From positions 1-64,000 of the forward strand of contig CACZMA010000009.1 of NCBI GenBank assembly GCA_902782125.1: a stretch of DNA of 64,000 bases, written 5' to 3'. The notes beneath the pieces were generated by a model. The model had not been told where the DNA came from, searched no databases, and saw only the letters and a list, made by a program, of their open reading frames with translations. Source of the DNA: Oscillospiraceae bacterium (GTDB lineage: Bacteria > Bacillota > Clostridia > Saccharofermentanales > Saccharofermentanaceae). The position numbers were made by a program, and so were the translations under genes. Below are positions 29,403-38,415 of this stretch, in pieces. Within the stretch, counting starts at the first letter, position 1; each line of letters starts with the position of its first letter.

Positions 29403-30686
29403 ATGAGAGAATTGGACAGAGTTATCGGTTATGAGAACATTAAGGCAGAACTTTACAGGTTCATCGATATCATCAAGAACCCGGAGAAGTACAAGAAGCT
29501 GGGGGCAAAGATGCCAAAAGGCATCATGCTTGACGGTGAACCCGGTATCGGCAAGACACTTATGGCGAAGTCTTTTATCGCGGAGACAGGACTTAAGTCT
29601 TTTGTTATCAGGAAGGACATGCCTGACGGAGAGTTCATCGATTACATCAGTGAGGTTTTCGACAAGGCAGCAGAAGCGGCGCCTTCGATCGTGCTCCTGG
29701 ATGATCTGGATAAGTTCGCTAATGAAGACGTGTATCACCGTGATGCAGAAGAGTATGTTACCGTGCAGGCGTGTATTGACGGTGTTAAGGATCTGGATGT
29801 TCTTGTCGTAGCCACGTGTAATAACACACAGAAGCTTCCCGGCTCCCTTCTCAGAAGCGGACGATTCGATAGGCAGTTCTATATGAGATTCCCCGGGATC
29901 GAAGATGCAAAGAAGATAATCGAGTTCTATCTTAAGGATAAGAAGATCAGCGGCAATATCGATGCTGAAGAGATCGCCAGGTTCTGTGAAGGACATTCCT
30001 GTGCCGACCTTGAGACCGTGATCAATGAAGCAGGCATCTTTGCCGGCTATGCGAATGAGGATTGTATTTCTCAGGAGAACATAAAGAAGGCTTGCATCAT
30101 CAAGATGTTTGGCGGAAGTGATTCGGAGAGTTCTGATCCGAGCCTGGACAGGAAGCTGGCAGTGCACGAAGTAGGACATGCGGTAATGTCAGAGGTATTC
30201 TTCCCAGGGCGTGTCGCTTTCGTCTCGATCGAGACAAATTACAGAGGCGTTAGAGGTATGGTGAAGAGGAACAAAGACGCAGCCGGCATGGAATACTTTG
30301 AGAATGTCGAGAAGGAGATAATGATATGTCTTGCCGGCAAGGCAGCTACTGAATTGCTCCTTAATGACATCGATCTGGGTGTGAGTGTCGATCTGCATGC
30401 CGTCGACGGGCACCTGCAGAATCTTATTGATGCGAATGCGGCCTATACGTTCAAGAGTGACTTTAACGTGCGACAAGCTCCTTCCGATCGCATGTTAGAG
30501 TACTTTGAGACTGCCAAGGAGATCGAGATTGCCCGTTATTACGTAAAGACCAAGCAGTTTCTGAGTCAGAACCGTAAGTTCCTTGAAGCGTGCGTTGAGA
30601 AGCTCATCGAGAAGAGGACTCTGTCCTATAAGGATATTGCAACGTTAAGGGAAATGTATCTCGGAAGCGGGAGTGCGGCAGCGTGA
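29403..30686 (+). CDS. FtsH-like AAA+ ATPase with M41 peptidase domain, no membrane segment (427 aa)
   Basis: ATG 29403 follows AGGAGG. Walker A GEPGIGKT (45-52), Walker B SIVLLDDLDK (about 92-101), and an arginine-finger region (LRSGRFDRQFYM) make a full AAA+ module. Near residue 255 HEVGHA supplies the HExxH zinc site of peptidase M41. Classical FtsH starts with one or two TM helices, which are absent here, so this would be a soluble, short FtsH relative. It uses ATP to unfold and degrade proteins. An island promoter and a deleted second copy at 23952 link it to the island. The target is unknown. Confidence 0.85.
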   Translation: MRELDRVIGYENIKAELYRFIDIIKNPEKYKKLGAKMPKGIMLDGEPGIGKTLMAKSFIAETGLKSFVIRKDMPDGEFIDYISEVFDKAAEAAPSIVLLDDLDKFANEDVYHRDAEEYVTVQACIDGVKDLDVLVVATCNNTQKLPGSLLRSGRFDRQFYMRFPGIEDAKKIIEFYLKDKKISGNIDAEEIARFCEGHSCADLETVINEAGIFAGYANEDCISQENIKKACIIKMFGGSDSESSDPSLDRKLAVHEVGHAVMSEVFFPGRVAFVSIETNYRGVRGMVKRNKDAAGMEYFENVEKEIMICLAGKAATELLLNDIDLGVSVDLHAVDGHLQNLIDANAAYTFKSDFNVRQAPSDRMLEYFETAKEIEIARYYVKTKQFLSQNRKFLEACVEKLIEKRTLSYKDIATLREMYLGSGSAAA

Positions 30687-30713
30687 CAAGGAAGCTGTGC
30701 TTAACGGAAATTA

Positions 30714-30739
30714 AGAACCCGGCTTAACGGCCGGGTTCT
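30714..30739. terminator. Bidirectional hairpin between convergent genes
   Basis: Perfect 10-bp stem AGAACCCGGC / GCCGGGTTCT with a 6-nt loop, between the FtsH-like gene and the convergent WYL gene. T-runs are weak on both sides. Confidence 0.7.
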
Positions 30740-30747
30740 GTGATTTA

Positions 30748-31779
30748 TCAGTTATATGCTTTCTTGACTTCCTTAGCCCACTTCTTCATCTCATCCACAA
30801 GACGCTGCGGCTCGAGGATTATCACGTCCGGGGCATGGGTCTGCGCATAGACTTTCATCGCTCCTTCCGTTACCATCGTGGAGACAACGACATATCCGTC
30901 CTGCTCGCCCTCGAAAGTAACATCCTTTCCGAAAACATCTATTACATCCGTTACCATCTCGGGAACCACTTTGAACCTTACTCGGGTATCACCGCCGCAG
31001 TACATGTAGATGTGATTTTTCATGTAGTCTCCGAGGTTGAGGTTCTTTCCGTCAGAGTTTCTCAGCTTTGAGAAAGGCTTTCGAGGTGTGTCCAGCATTC
31101 TTATGTTGGTGATGCGGTCGATGCGGTAGTTGGATATGTTGCCGTAGATGTCATTGTTGCAGATGAGATAATACTTGCCGTTCTTGGCTGCCATCTGATA
31201 TGGGTTGATGATGTATTCGGCAGGCTTGCCGTCCTTACCCGGCTTGGGGTGGAGCTTCTTATCGGTGCCGTAATTGACATAGTTGAAGGACACCTGTCTG
31301 TTCGCGGATATCGCTTCGTCGAGGACCTCGATGGTCAAGAAGATCTGCTGGTTGTAGACTTCGGTATCAGGCAGGGTCTTAATGTGCTTTACATGCGCCT
31401 TGAAGTTCTCGCTTGCCAGTCCTTCAAGCTTCTCTATGAGTGCCATGCAGCGCTTGTAAGGGACGTGGTTGGAGAAGAGCAGACCATCGATCAGAAGACG
31501 CAGCTCAGGCTCGCTGAATTCGCGGTCGAGATAGAAGTCGGTCCAGATGTCATTGCCATTCTTTCGCGGCTTAACTTCGTAGTAGACGGGGAACCCCATC
31601 TCGATGAGGAACCCTATGTTGCGTCGGACTGTCTTGCGGTCCAAAGGCGGATCGTAACTCTTATTGAGTTCATCGAGGATCTCTTTCTGATCCATTGTGT
31701 GAGTCTCATCCGTACGTTTGCGGAGGATCTCGAGGATCTTCATCGGTATGAGCTTCTTGGAAGAGTCAGCGCCTGCCAT
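30748..31779 (-). CDS. WYL-domain transcriptional regulator (343 aa)
   Basis: N-terminal winged helix (KKLIPMKILEILRKR..., DRKTVRRNIGFLIEMGF), WYL core at about 150-235 (INPYQMAAKNGKYYLICNN, YRIDRITNIRML), and a WCX-like C-terminal domain (VRFKVVPEMVTDVIDVFG...). Standard length for the family. It resembles the N-terminal half of the WYL-LRR protein at 26471, suggesting common origin. It marks the right end of the island and is a candidate to bind the shared dyad promoters. Confidence 0.88.
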   Translation of the reverse strand: MAGADSSKKLIPMKILEILRKRTDETHTMDQKEILDELNKSYDPPLDRKTVRRNIGFLIEMGFPVYYEVKPRKNGNDIWTDFYLDREFSEPELRLLIDGLLFSNHVPYKRCMALIEKLEGLASENFKAHVKHIKTLPDTEVYNQQIFLTIEVLDEAISANRQVSFNYVNYGTDKKLHPKPGKDGKPAEYIINPYQMAAKNGKYYLICNNDIYGNISNYRIDRITNIRMLDTPRKPFSKLRNSDGKNLNLGDYMKNHIYMYCGGDTRVRFKVVPEMVTDVIDVFGKDVTFEGEQDGYVVVSTMVTEGAMKVYAQTHAPDVIILEPQRLVDEMKKWAKEVKKAYN

Positions 31780-31978
31780 AGTTAAGTCCCCCTTGAGGTT
31801 GATAACTACATTCTACAATTAATGAAGTCCGATGGGTTATAAATCGTGCATGGGTGCGGTGAACTTTGTGTAAATATGTCCGCTCCGGGGCAGAAGTGAC
31901 AGTCGTATTACTTGTCTTAATATCTGCTCGAGTATTGTATAATTCAATAAGGGATAAGGAAAACGGGGGGATAGTAGA

Positions 31979-32356
31979 ATGTCGATCCAACAAACAAACA
32001 TGCCGGGTTCTCTGCCCGTAAAAAAGCCGCTCGCACCATTGGTACTGTCGATCATTGCACTCGCGTTATCGGGGTTAGGGTTTATATGTTCCGCACTGAC
32101 GGGAACTCTGTTATTTGCAGGACCTACGGCAAACGAATACCTCACGATCGAGGTAATGCTTTCCGTTTTCGGTGTGATCGTATGCGGAGGATTCGGATGC
32201 ATAATCGGTCCTGCGGGAGCCTTGATGGGAATCGTGGCGGGGATAGTCTCGATCGTGAAGAAACGCTTTGCTCTTATCTGGATGTCAGTCCTGTCGGTAA
32301 TACTCGGCATCGCTTCGCCGATCATCGTATACGGCATTTATTGCTCGATAACCTGA
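31979..32356 (+). CDS. Small multi-pass membrane protein (125 aa)
   Basis: After a short polar N-terminus come three or four hydrophobic segments (LVLSIIALALSGLGFICSA, VFGVIVCGGFGCIIGPAGAL..., WMSVLSVILGIASPIIVYG). The pattern is close to DUF4190-type proteins of unknown function. A GGGGGGA site lies 6 bp before the ATG, and TATAAT lies in the upstream region near 31938. Confidence 0.7.
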   Translation: MSIQQTNMPGSLPVKKPLAPLVLSIIALALSGLGFICSALTGTLLFAGPTANEYLTIEVMLSVFGVIVCGGFGCIIGPAGALMGIVAGIVSIVKKRFALIWMSVLSVILGIASPIIVYGIYCSIT

Positions 32357-32468
32357 AGCTGATCCGAGCTGACGGCAATGCCGTTATTGCCACTATTTGA
32401 AGGGCTGCAGGCCAAGAATGTAGGTTATACTTGCTGACGGTGAATTCTCTATAGAGGGCGGCTTTATT

Positions 32469-32579
32469 ATGGAATGGATATTGATAATCAACGGAATTGC
32501 TCCGCACCTGTATCTGCTGGCGTATTATTTTGCTACGGAAGATTATAATAGGGAATACAAAAAGATAGGTAAGGAGTAA
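32469..32579 (+). CDS. Small ORF (36 aa) ahead of the NimA-like gene
   Basis: MEWILIINGIAPHLYLLAYY and a charged tail ending KKIGKE; its stop lies inside the AAGGAGTAA that serves the next gene, 4 bp before that ATG. A possible short membrane peptide translated ahead of the flavoprotein; no family is recognised. The rest of the 227-bp gap shows nothing clear. Confidence 0.4.
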   Translation: MEWILIINGIAPHLYLLAYYFATEDYNREYKKIGKE

Positions 32580-32583
32580 CGCC

Positions 32584-33060
32584 ATGTTCAGACCGATGAG
32601 AAGATTCAAGCAGCAGATAAGTGAAGCAGAGTGCATCCGCATACTTAAGGAGCAGCCGCGTGGTGTTCTGTCACTTATCGGCGACGACGGTTATCCGTAC
32701 GGGATCCCGCTCGATCACTGGTATTGTGAAGACGACGGTAAACTGTATTTCCACGGCGCGAAGGAAGGCCATAAGATCGATGCGATCGCATCGTGCGACA
32801 AGGTGAGCTACTGCGTTATGGATGAGGGCTTCCGTAAGGAAGGCGAGTGGGCTCTGAACATTAATTCAGTTATTGTATTCGGGCGCATAAGCCTTGTTAC
32901 AGATCTTGAGAAGGCGAAGCTTATCTGCACCAATATCACCCGCAAGTTCACTGACGACGAAGAGTATCTCGCACATGAGCTGGAGCATGCTTTCCCGCGC
33001 GTTCAGTGTCTGGAACTTACGCCGGAACACATGACCGGCAAGCTGGTGAACGAGTCGTAA
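32584..33060 (+). CDS. Pyridoxamine 5'-phosphate oxidase-like flavoprotein (NimA type)
   Basis: A 158-aa split-barrel protein: KQQISEAECIRILKEQPRGVLSL, then GDDGYPYGIPLDHWYCEDDGKLYFHGAKEGHKIDAI, the FMN-binding pattern of NimA-like proteins; members reduce or bind flavin/F420-type substrates, and some give 5-nitroimidazole resistance. The specific substrate is not evident. AAGGAG precedes the ATG. Confidence 0.85.
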   Translation: MFRPMRRFKQQISEAECIRILKEQPRGVLSLIGDDGYPYGIPLDHWYCEDDGKLYFHGAKEGHKIDAIASCDKVSYCVMDEGFRKEGEWALNINSVIVFGRISLVTDLEKAKLICTNITRKFTDDEEYLAHELEHAFPRVQCLELTPEHMTGKLVNES

Positions 33061-33225
33061 GGATCGAGCTTGGCGGCCTGTTAAGTGCCTGTGCGCAGAA
33101 TGTGCGTGAAGAACAGGCAAACACTCTCAATTTTATCACAATCGGCAAAGTATGCTGATTCTGTGCTTGATCTGCACTCTTTCACGCACAAATCATTCAC
33201 AGCGCCGAGACCCATATTCCCAAAC

Positions 33226-33257
33226 AAAAAAATGCTGTCTCAGAACGATGAGACAGC
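33226..33257 (-). terminator. Terminator of the minus-strand 129-aa gene
   Basis: Stem GCTGTCTCA / TGAGACAGC (33234-33257) followed on the minus strand by ATTTTTTT. Confidence 0.85.
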
Positions 33258-33283
33258 CGGATTTTCAAGTTATAGATATAACC

Positions 33284-33673
33284 TTACCTTGCCAGGTCAT
33301 CGTCATCGCCGGGCGTGTTGAATCCGTCGTCTCCATATGCATCGAAGCCGCTGTCAGCGCAGCCTCCTTCGATGCCTGCCAGATAGGACAGAAGGTTCTC
33401 GATGGTGCGCGGCATGTCGCGGATAGCGGCGTTGGCCGCATCAAGCTCGTCCGTATCCGGATTACCCTGCTGTATGTTGAAGAGGAGCTCTTCGACCTCT
33501 TCCTCTGCCTTACCTTCGGCGAGTGCGTTCTCGAGATTGATCGTCGTGACCATCTCGTTGAGATACCTGCCGGTCATCTCAAGGAAAGCCTCGTAATAGT
33601 CTTCTTTGCTGTAAGCTTCAGGATGGTACATCATGTCCAGTACTATCTTCCGGAAGTTGTTATCGTCGATCAT
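33284..33673 (-). CDS. Hypothetical acidic protein (129 aa)
   Basis: Helical N-terminal two thirds (NNFRKIVLDMMYHPEAYS, YLNEMVTTINLENALAEG) and an acidic, Gly-rich tail (GDDGFNTPGDDDD). GAGGGGG lies 7 bp before the ATG. No family recognised. A monocistronic unit with its own terminator. Confidence 0.7.
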   Translation of the reverse strand: MIDDNNFRKIVLDMMYHPEAYSKEDYYEAFLEMTGRYLNEMVTTINLENALAEGKAEEEVEELLFNIQQGNPDTDELDAANAAIRDMPRTIENLLSYLAGIEGGCADSGFDAYGDDGFNTPGDDDDLAR

Positions 33674-33817
33674 GTCATTACCCCCTCTGCTTGATACATA
33701 GATTATTGCATACTATACGCTTGGTTACATTACAAATTCGAGAACACAACCTCAAGAACAGCACACGGTAATTGTGGTACTATAAAAACAGCGACAACCG
33801 CGAGAGGAGAATCGGCA

Positions 33818-34381
33818 ATGGAAGAGAAAAAGACTGACCGCAGGACTCTTAAGACTAAGAAGGCCATCTGCAATGCGATGATGGACCTCCTGACGCAGAA
33901 GGAGCTCCACAAGGTGACGGTCCAGGAGATCACGGACATTGCTGATATCAACCGCGCGACATTCTATAAACATTACCTTGATGTCTACGACCTCTACGAT
34001 CAGCTCGAGAGGGATATCCTCATCGACTGGGGTATGCTCGTGCTGAAGCTTGAGCAGGTTAAGACGAAAGAGTTTTTCGACAGCCTCGTGAGCTACGTCG
34101 ACGAGCACCGCAACGTCTTCCGGATGGTGTTCAGTTCCAAGGTCTCGGGCGAGCTCCGCGCCAAGTTCGAGAAGATGCTCGAGGGCCTTCTCAAGAAGAT
34201 CGAATCCGAGAAGACCGGCCAGAGCATGGACGACGCGCAGCTGTCTTACCGCACATGCTACCGCGCGCAGGGCTGCGTTGCAGTTCTGTCAAGATGGCTT
34301 GAAGGCGGAACGGAACCCAAAGAGCTCGTCTCCAAGGTCCTGGCCGAACTCGATCTCAGCGTGCGTAAGATAGGAGGCTGA
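33818..34381 (+). CDS. TetR-family regulator (187 aa)
   Basis: N-terminal helix-turn-helix typical of TetR proteins (TKKAICNAMMDLL..., VTVQEITDIADINRATFYKHY), then a helical ligand/dimer domain. GAGAGGAGA precedes the ATG. It lies 14 bp upstream of glycerate kinase and may control it, though TetR proteins often regulate divergently placed genes, and none is adjacent here. Ligand unknown. Confidence 0.88.
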   Translation: MEEKKTDRRTLKTKKAICNAMMDLLTQKELHKVTVQEITDIADINRATFYKHYLDVYDLYDQLERDILIDWGMLVLKLEQVKTKEFFDSLVSYVDEHRNVFRMVFSSKVSGELRAKFEKMLEGLLKKIESEKTGQSMDDAQLSYRTCYRAQGCVAVLSRWLEGGTEPKELVSKVLAELDLSVRKIGG

Positions 34382-34395
34382 CGATCAGCTTTCCC

Positions 34396-35490
34396 ATGAG
34401 AGTTACAGTAGCAATGGATTCGTTCAAGGGGAGCCTTACTTCCCTTGAGGCAGGTTATGCCGTCAGACGAGGTATCCTCCGTGCATGTCCTGACTCAGAG
34501 GTCGATGTTCTGCCGCTGGCAGACGGCGGCGAGGGCACGCTCGAAAGCATCGCACCTGTTATCGGGGGCGAGACTGTAGAGCTTACCGTGACAGGACCTG
34601 CCGGCACACCCGTGGAAGCATCGTATATCTACGCGGCTTCCGATGATTCCGCATATATCGAGATGGCCCGCGCTTCGGGACTTACGCTTGTTCCTGAAGA
34701 TCTTCGCGACCCGCTCACGGCGACTTCTTACGGTACCGGTGAGCTCATATCCGATGCCGTTCGTAAAGGTGCACACAAGATCTTCGTCTTCATCGGAGGC
34801 AGCGCGACCAATGACGGCGGTTCAGGGCTGTTGCAGGCCATTGGCGTTAAGCTTAAAAATATGAACGGCGATGATATTGGGCGCGGTGCGGCAGGCCTTC
34901 GTGATCTCGCTGCGGTCGATACGTCAGACATGATCGGCAAGGATGTATCAGTTACCGTCGCATGCGATGTTACCAATCCTTTATGTGGACCGGAAGGTGC
35001 GAGTTTTGTATACGGACCGCAGAAGGGCGCGTCTCCCGCTGTGTGTGCGGAGATGGATTCGTACCTGGAGCATTTTGCTTCTGTCAGCGGTTTTCCTTCA
35101 GATGAGGCCGGGACCGGTGCGGCAGGCGGAGTCAGCTTCGCGCTTAAGAACTTCCTGGGGGCTGAGATCAGGTCAGGGGCGGAGATGGTCCTTGCAATAA
35201 CCGGTGCGGAACAGGCGATCCGTGAATGTAACATTGTTATAACGGGCGAAGGCAGGATGGACGCCCAGACCGTGAACGGCAAAGCGCCTTACAAGGTGCT
35301 CGAGCTGGGACTTAAGTACGGCAGACCGGTCTTCGGTATCTGCGGTATTACCGGAGAAGGCGCAGGAAAGTGTCTGGAAGCGGGATTTACGAATATAGTA
35401 CCGCTCACCCGACCTGTTATGGAAAAAGAAGAAGCGATCAGGAGTGTGGAAGAGACCTCCGAGAGCCTGATCAGGTGTCAAGTCAGATAA
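34396..35490 (+). CDS. Glycerate kinase (GarK/GlxK type)
   Basis: MRVTVAMDSFKGSLTS at the start, then DVLPLADGGEGTLE and the conserved GTGELISDAV and GGSATNDGGSGLLQA segments identify the glycerate kinase type-1 family. It phosphorylates D-glycerate with ATP to 2- or 3-phosphoglycerate, linking glyoxylate/serine or sugar-acid breakdown to glycolysis. 364 aa, normal length. It is the second gene behind the TetR regulator. Confidence 0.93.
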   Translation: MRVTVAMDSFKGSLTSLEAGYAVRRGILRACPDSEVDVLPLADGGEGTLESIAPVIGGETVELTVTGPAGTPVEASYIYAASDDSAYIEMARASGLTLVPEDLRDPLTATSYGTGELISDAVRKGAHKIFVFIGGSATNDGGSGLLQAIGVKLKNMNGDDIGRGAAGLRDLAAVDTSDMIGKDVSVTVACDVTNPLCGPEGASFVYGPQKGASPAVCAEMDSYLEHFASVSGFPSDEAGTGAAGGVSFALKNFLGAEIRSGAEMVLAITGAEQAIRECNIVITGEGRMDAQTVNGKAPYKVLELGLKYGRPVFGICGITGEGAGKCLEAGFTNIVPLTRPVMEKEEAIRSVEETSESLIRCQVR

Positions 35491-35548
35491 GTACATTTTA
35501 TCGGACACGGCTTGTGATAATTTATAGCCAGTTAGAAATCAACCAGAT

Positions 35549-35577
35549 AATGATCCCGCTGAGAATACCGGCGGGGT
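35549..35577 (+). terminator. Weak terminator-like hairpin after glycerate kinase
   Basis: ATCCCGC / GCGGGGT around a 10-nt loop followed by CATTGT; no true T-run. It lies 60 bp past the stop and just before the SseB-like gene. Confidence 0.4.
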
Positions 35578-35607
35578 CATTGTATCTATCTTAAGGAGGT
35601 AATCTTA

Positions 35608-36132
35608 ATGGAACGCAAGACTGTGGACGAGAAGCTTAATACTGTATACATTAAGGAAGTAATCGGCGCTTTTACCGAGTGCCCGGACGATGACAATGCG
35701 CTCATGATATTTGCCCACCTCCTGTTCAGGATAAGCAAGAACGGCAAGGCCCCTGTGGCGCTGAAGAACGAGATGCGCATTGCGTGGGATTTTGACCCGG
35801 ATGCAGTGCCGGAGGATGTTTTCGAGAGTATGCCGGAGCCGGATACGACATTCGTGGTATGCAACGACGAAGGTGAGCAGTGGATGCCCCTGTTCACATC
35901 GAGAGAAGAGATGGGAGAACTCGCGGAATCCAACGAGGTCGTTGAGGTCCCCATCAGGGAGATACTCGAGAGGCTGTGTGATGACCCGGCTCTGGCAGGA
36001 CTGGTCATTAATCCCGAGACCGACAAGTTCGCGATTGACAGGGATGGAGTAAAGTACCTTCTTGAAGAAGTCGATGCATTTGAAGCGATGACGGAAGACG
36101 ATGAAGGGATAGATATAGACGAAGAGGAATAA
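35608..36132 (+). CDS. SseB-like domain protein (174 aa)
   Basis: WMPLFTSREEM near residue 92 followed by PIREILE and LAGLVINPETDKFAI is the SseB N-terminal domain signature. These domains are of uncertain function, often in small cytoplasmic proteins of Clostridia. The tail is strongly acidic (DDEGIDIDEEE). AAGGAGG precedes the gene, which lies 12 bp upstream of the ADP-ribosylglycohydrolase and is probably in one operon with it. Confidence 0.8.
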   Translation: MERKTVDEKLNTVYIKEVIGAFTECPDDDNALMIFAHLLFRISKNGKAPVALKNEMRIAWDFDPDAVPEDVFESMPEPDTTFVVCNDEGEQWMPLFTSREEMGELAESNEVVEVPIREILERLCDDPALAGLVINPETDKFAIDRDGVKYLLEEVDAFEAMTEDDEGIDIDEEE

Positions 36133-36144
36133 GGAGGCAGAAGT

Positions 36145-36957
36145 ATGTACGGAGCAATAATCGGAGATACAGTCGGAAGCAGGTTCGAATTTGACAGAGG
36201 CGAGAAGACCAAGGAGTTCAAGTTCTTCTCGGATCGCTGCGGGTTCACCGACGATACGGTCATGACAGTCGCGGTGGCTGAGGCGCTCATGAGTGTTGGC
36301 AGGGATGCCGGCGAGGAAGAGGTTAAGACCGCACTCATCAAGTCCGTTAAGGACTGGGGTCACAGATATCCCGAGGCAGGTTACGGCGGAAGGTTCGTAA
36401 GCTGGCTTTTCTCCAGGGATACAGAGCCTTACGGGAGCTACGGCAACGGCTCTGCCATGAGAGTATCACCTGCCGGTTGGCTGTACGATACGATCGAGCG
36501 CACCAGGGAAGTCGCGAGGTGGACGGCTGAGATCACTCATGACCATCCGGAAGGCGTTAAGGGCGCCGAGTCTCTTGCTGCCGTTATCTTCCTTGCGAGG
36601 AATAAGTACGGAATGGATGAGATCCGTGAGTACATAGTACGCGAGTTCGGATATGACCTGTCGAGGACTGTTGACGAGATCCGCCCGGATTATCACCATG
36701 TCGAAGACTGCATGCGTACAATGCCTGAGGCATTCGAGTGTTTCCTCGAATCCACGGATTATGAGGACTGCATCAGGAATGTTGTGTCCATAGGCGGAGA
36801 CGTCGATACGCTTGGCGCGATCGCAGGAGCGGCTGCTGAAGCATTCTGGGGCATTCCGAAGCAGATCGTTGAAGAAGGGGACAAGTTCCTTACAAACGAG
36901 ATCAGGGAAGTCGTCAGAAGATTCTATGAGCAGACCGGTGCATCTACGGTGATCTGA
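36145..36957 (+). CDS. ADP-ribosylglycohydrolase (DraG/ARH family)
   Basis: GAIIGDTVGSRFEF, FTDDTVMTVAVAEAL, GYGGRF, GNGSAMRVSP and GGDVDTLGAIAGAAAEAFWG carry the Asp/Glu/Thr metal ligands of the family for two Mg2+/Mn2+ ions. The enzyme removes ADP-ribose from modified proteins or nucleic acids, or cleaves related ribosides. 270 aa, normal. Partnership with the SseB-like protein is from context only. Confidence 0.92.
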   Translation: MYGAIIGDTVGSRFEFDRGEKTKEFKFFSDRCGFTDDTVMTVAVAEALMSVGRDAGEEEVKTALIKSVKDWGHRYPEAGYGGRFVSWLFSRDTEPYGSYGNGSAMRVSPAGWLYDTIERTREVARWTAEITHDHPEGVKGAESLAAVIFLARNKYGMDEIREYIVREFGYDLSRTVDEIRPDYHHVEDCMRTMPEAFECFLESTDYEDCIRNVVSIGGDVDTLGAIAGAAAEAFWGIPKQIVEEGDKFLTNEIREVVRRFYEQTGASTVI

Positions 36958-37039
36958 CCGCGATTGCGGTTAATCTCCTACATACCCGAGGGATATGTTA
37001 TACTTATCTTCATATTTTCATGGTAAGGGGAGGTAAGAT

Positions 37040-37630
37040 ATGCCATTTTGTCCTAATTGCGGTGCACAGTATGACGCTGGCGCCAAGTTCTGCGAAGATT
37101 GCGGAACTCCTTTTGAGATCGTGAAGGCTGAACCGGTATCAGCACCCGTTCAGGATTCATTTGATGCTCCTGTGAATGATGATTCCAAGTTTGCTCCGCC
37201 GTCGTACGAAGCACCTCAGCCTGCAGCACAGCCTTATAATCCGCAGCCTGCAGCGCAGCCGCAGCCGGCACCTGTCTATAACACTCAGGCACAGTATCAG
37301 GCTGAACCTCAGCAGAGCACGGATGGTGTTTGTATCGCGGGTCTGATCTGCTCGCTCCTTCTGTCGGGCCTTCTCGGCTTGATCCTGTCGATCGTCGGTA
37401 TCAACAGAGTAAAGAAGTCCGGTGCACCCGGCAAGGGCTTTGCCGTTGCTGGTATCATCATCTCGATCTTGAAGATGGTGGTTGTTGTCATTATTACCGT
37501 AATCATTTTCTTTTCTTTTTTGTTGGTTTACATTGAGGAAGCAACTTATGCTTCTGCCAAGAACAAGAAGAGCAAGTATGAAGAGCCCAGACAGGCTATC
37601 GAGCTCATCATCGACGATTACGAGCGCTGA
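37040..37630 (+). CDS. Zinc-ribbon, Pro/Gln-rich linker and DUF4190-like membrane protein (196 aa)
   Basis: N-terminal zinc ribbon (CPNCGAQYDAGAKFCEDCG), then a low-complexity Pro/Ala/Gln linker (about 40-95) and two TM helices (ICSLLLSGLLGLILSIVGI, VAGIIISILKMVVVVIIT). The same architecture recurs at 53198. Function unknown. GGGAGG precedes the ATG. Confidence 0.8.
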   Translation: MPFCPNCGAQYDAGAKFCEDCGTPFEIVKAEPVSAPVQDSFDAPVNDDSKFAPPSYEAPQPAAQPYNPQPAAQPQPAPVYNTQAQYQAEPQQSTDGVCIAGLICSLLLSGLLGLILSIVGINRVKKSGAPGKGFAVAGIIISILKMVVVVIITVIIFFSFLLVYIEEATYASAKNKKSKYEEPRQAIELIIDDYER

Positions 37631-37658
37631 TACTCTGACAGCTTGAATAAGTAACTTA

Positions 37659-37693
37659 AGATCCCCCGGACATGAATGCCGGGGGATCTTTTT
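37659..37693 (+). terminator. Intrinsic terminator
   Basis: 11-bp stem AGATCCCCCGG / CCGGGGGATCT followed by TTTTT, between the zinc-ribbon gene and the convergent mazF. Confidence 0.93.
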
Positions 37694-37714
37694 GCCGGTG
37701 CCTGAATGAGATCG

Positions 37715-38044
37715 TCAGATCATCTCTGTCTCGGCTGAGACTATGTCGGTGACCTGCTTCAATATATCTGCAGGGACGCTCTCGATGGTCTTGCTCTTGC
37801 GTGCTCTCAGTTCCAGCGTCCTCACATGCTCGCAGAGTACCACGCCTGTTGTTTGTGTCCTCGGATCGAGCTTGATATGTAGAGGGAAACCATTGTCAGT
37901 ATTTGTTATGGGGCAGACTATCGCAAGTTTCGTGCGTTTCATGAACTCGTTATTGCTGATGACCAGTGCAGGCCGCCAGCCGGCCTGCTCATGTCCTGCA
38001 TGGGGATCGAGGCAGACCCTTATGATATCGCCCTGCTTTACCAT
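37715..38044 (-). CDS. mazF: MazF/PemK-type mRNA interferase toxin
   Basis: QGDIIRVCLDPHAGHEQAGWRPALVISN at the start, then CPITNTDNGFPLHI and VLCEHVRTLELRAR, the MazF core with the usual Arg and Ser/Thr catalytic positions. 109 aa. It cleaves single-stranded RNA at short sequences when free of antitoxin. Its start overlaps the mazE stop by 7 bp. Intact. Confidence 0.92.
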   Translation of the reverse strand: MVKQGDIIRVCLDPHAGHEQAGWRPALVISNNEFMKRTKLAIVCPITNTDNGFPLHIKLDPRTQTTGVVLCEHVRTLELRARKSKTIESVPADILKQVTDIVSAETEMI

Positions 38045-38283
38045 ACTTCGCCTCCTGAAGGTTCGCCCCAGTCGATGTCTTCGGGCTCATACTTGCCCTT
38101 GAATCCTTCAAAAAGCTCCTTTATGTTCTTCCTCTCCGGTGCACGGAATCTCTCGATAATGATCTTTCCGTCGTCGATCGAGATATCAACGGTCTCAGTC
38201 TCAGACCATGCAAGGTCGTCGAGCATGTGCTTCGGGATCCTGATGCCCTGACTGTTCCCCCATTTTTGTATGTTGACTGTCAT
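38038..38283 (-). CDS. mazE: MazE-type antitoxin (AbrB-fold)
   Basis: ATG 38283 follows AAGGAGG; a longer ORF start lacks a site. IQKWGNSQGIRIPKHMLDDL is the SpoVT/AbrB DNA-binding beta-hairpin of MazE, and the C-terminal KELFEGFKGKYEPEDIDWG would thread into MazF. 81 aa. It should bind and repress its own promoter together with the toxin. Confidence 0.92.
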   Translation of the reverse strand: MTVNIQKWGNSQGIRIPKHMLDDLAWSETETVDISIDDGKIIIERFRAPERKNIKELFEGFKGKYEPEDIDWGEPSGGEVW

Positions 38284-38415
38284 CGGGTTTTCCTCCTTGT
38301 TATTATGTATATACATAGTATAAACATTCTGCAGCCGGAATCAAGTGAGCCGCAGAGACAATTACGCTGTTGATGTGTTATGATTAAACCATTAAAACGG
38401 TAGGTATCAGGTTAT

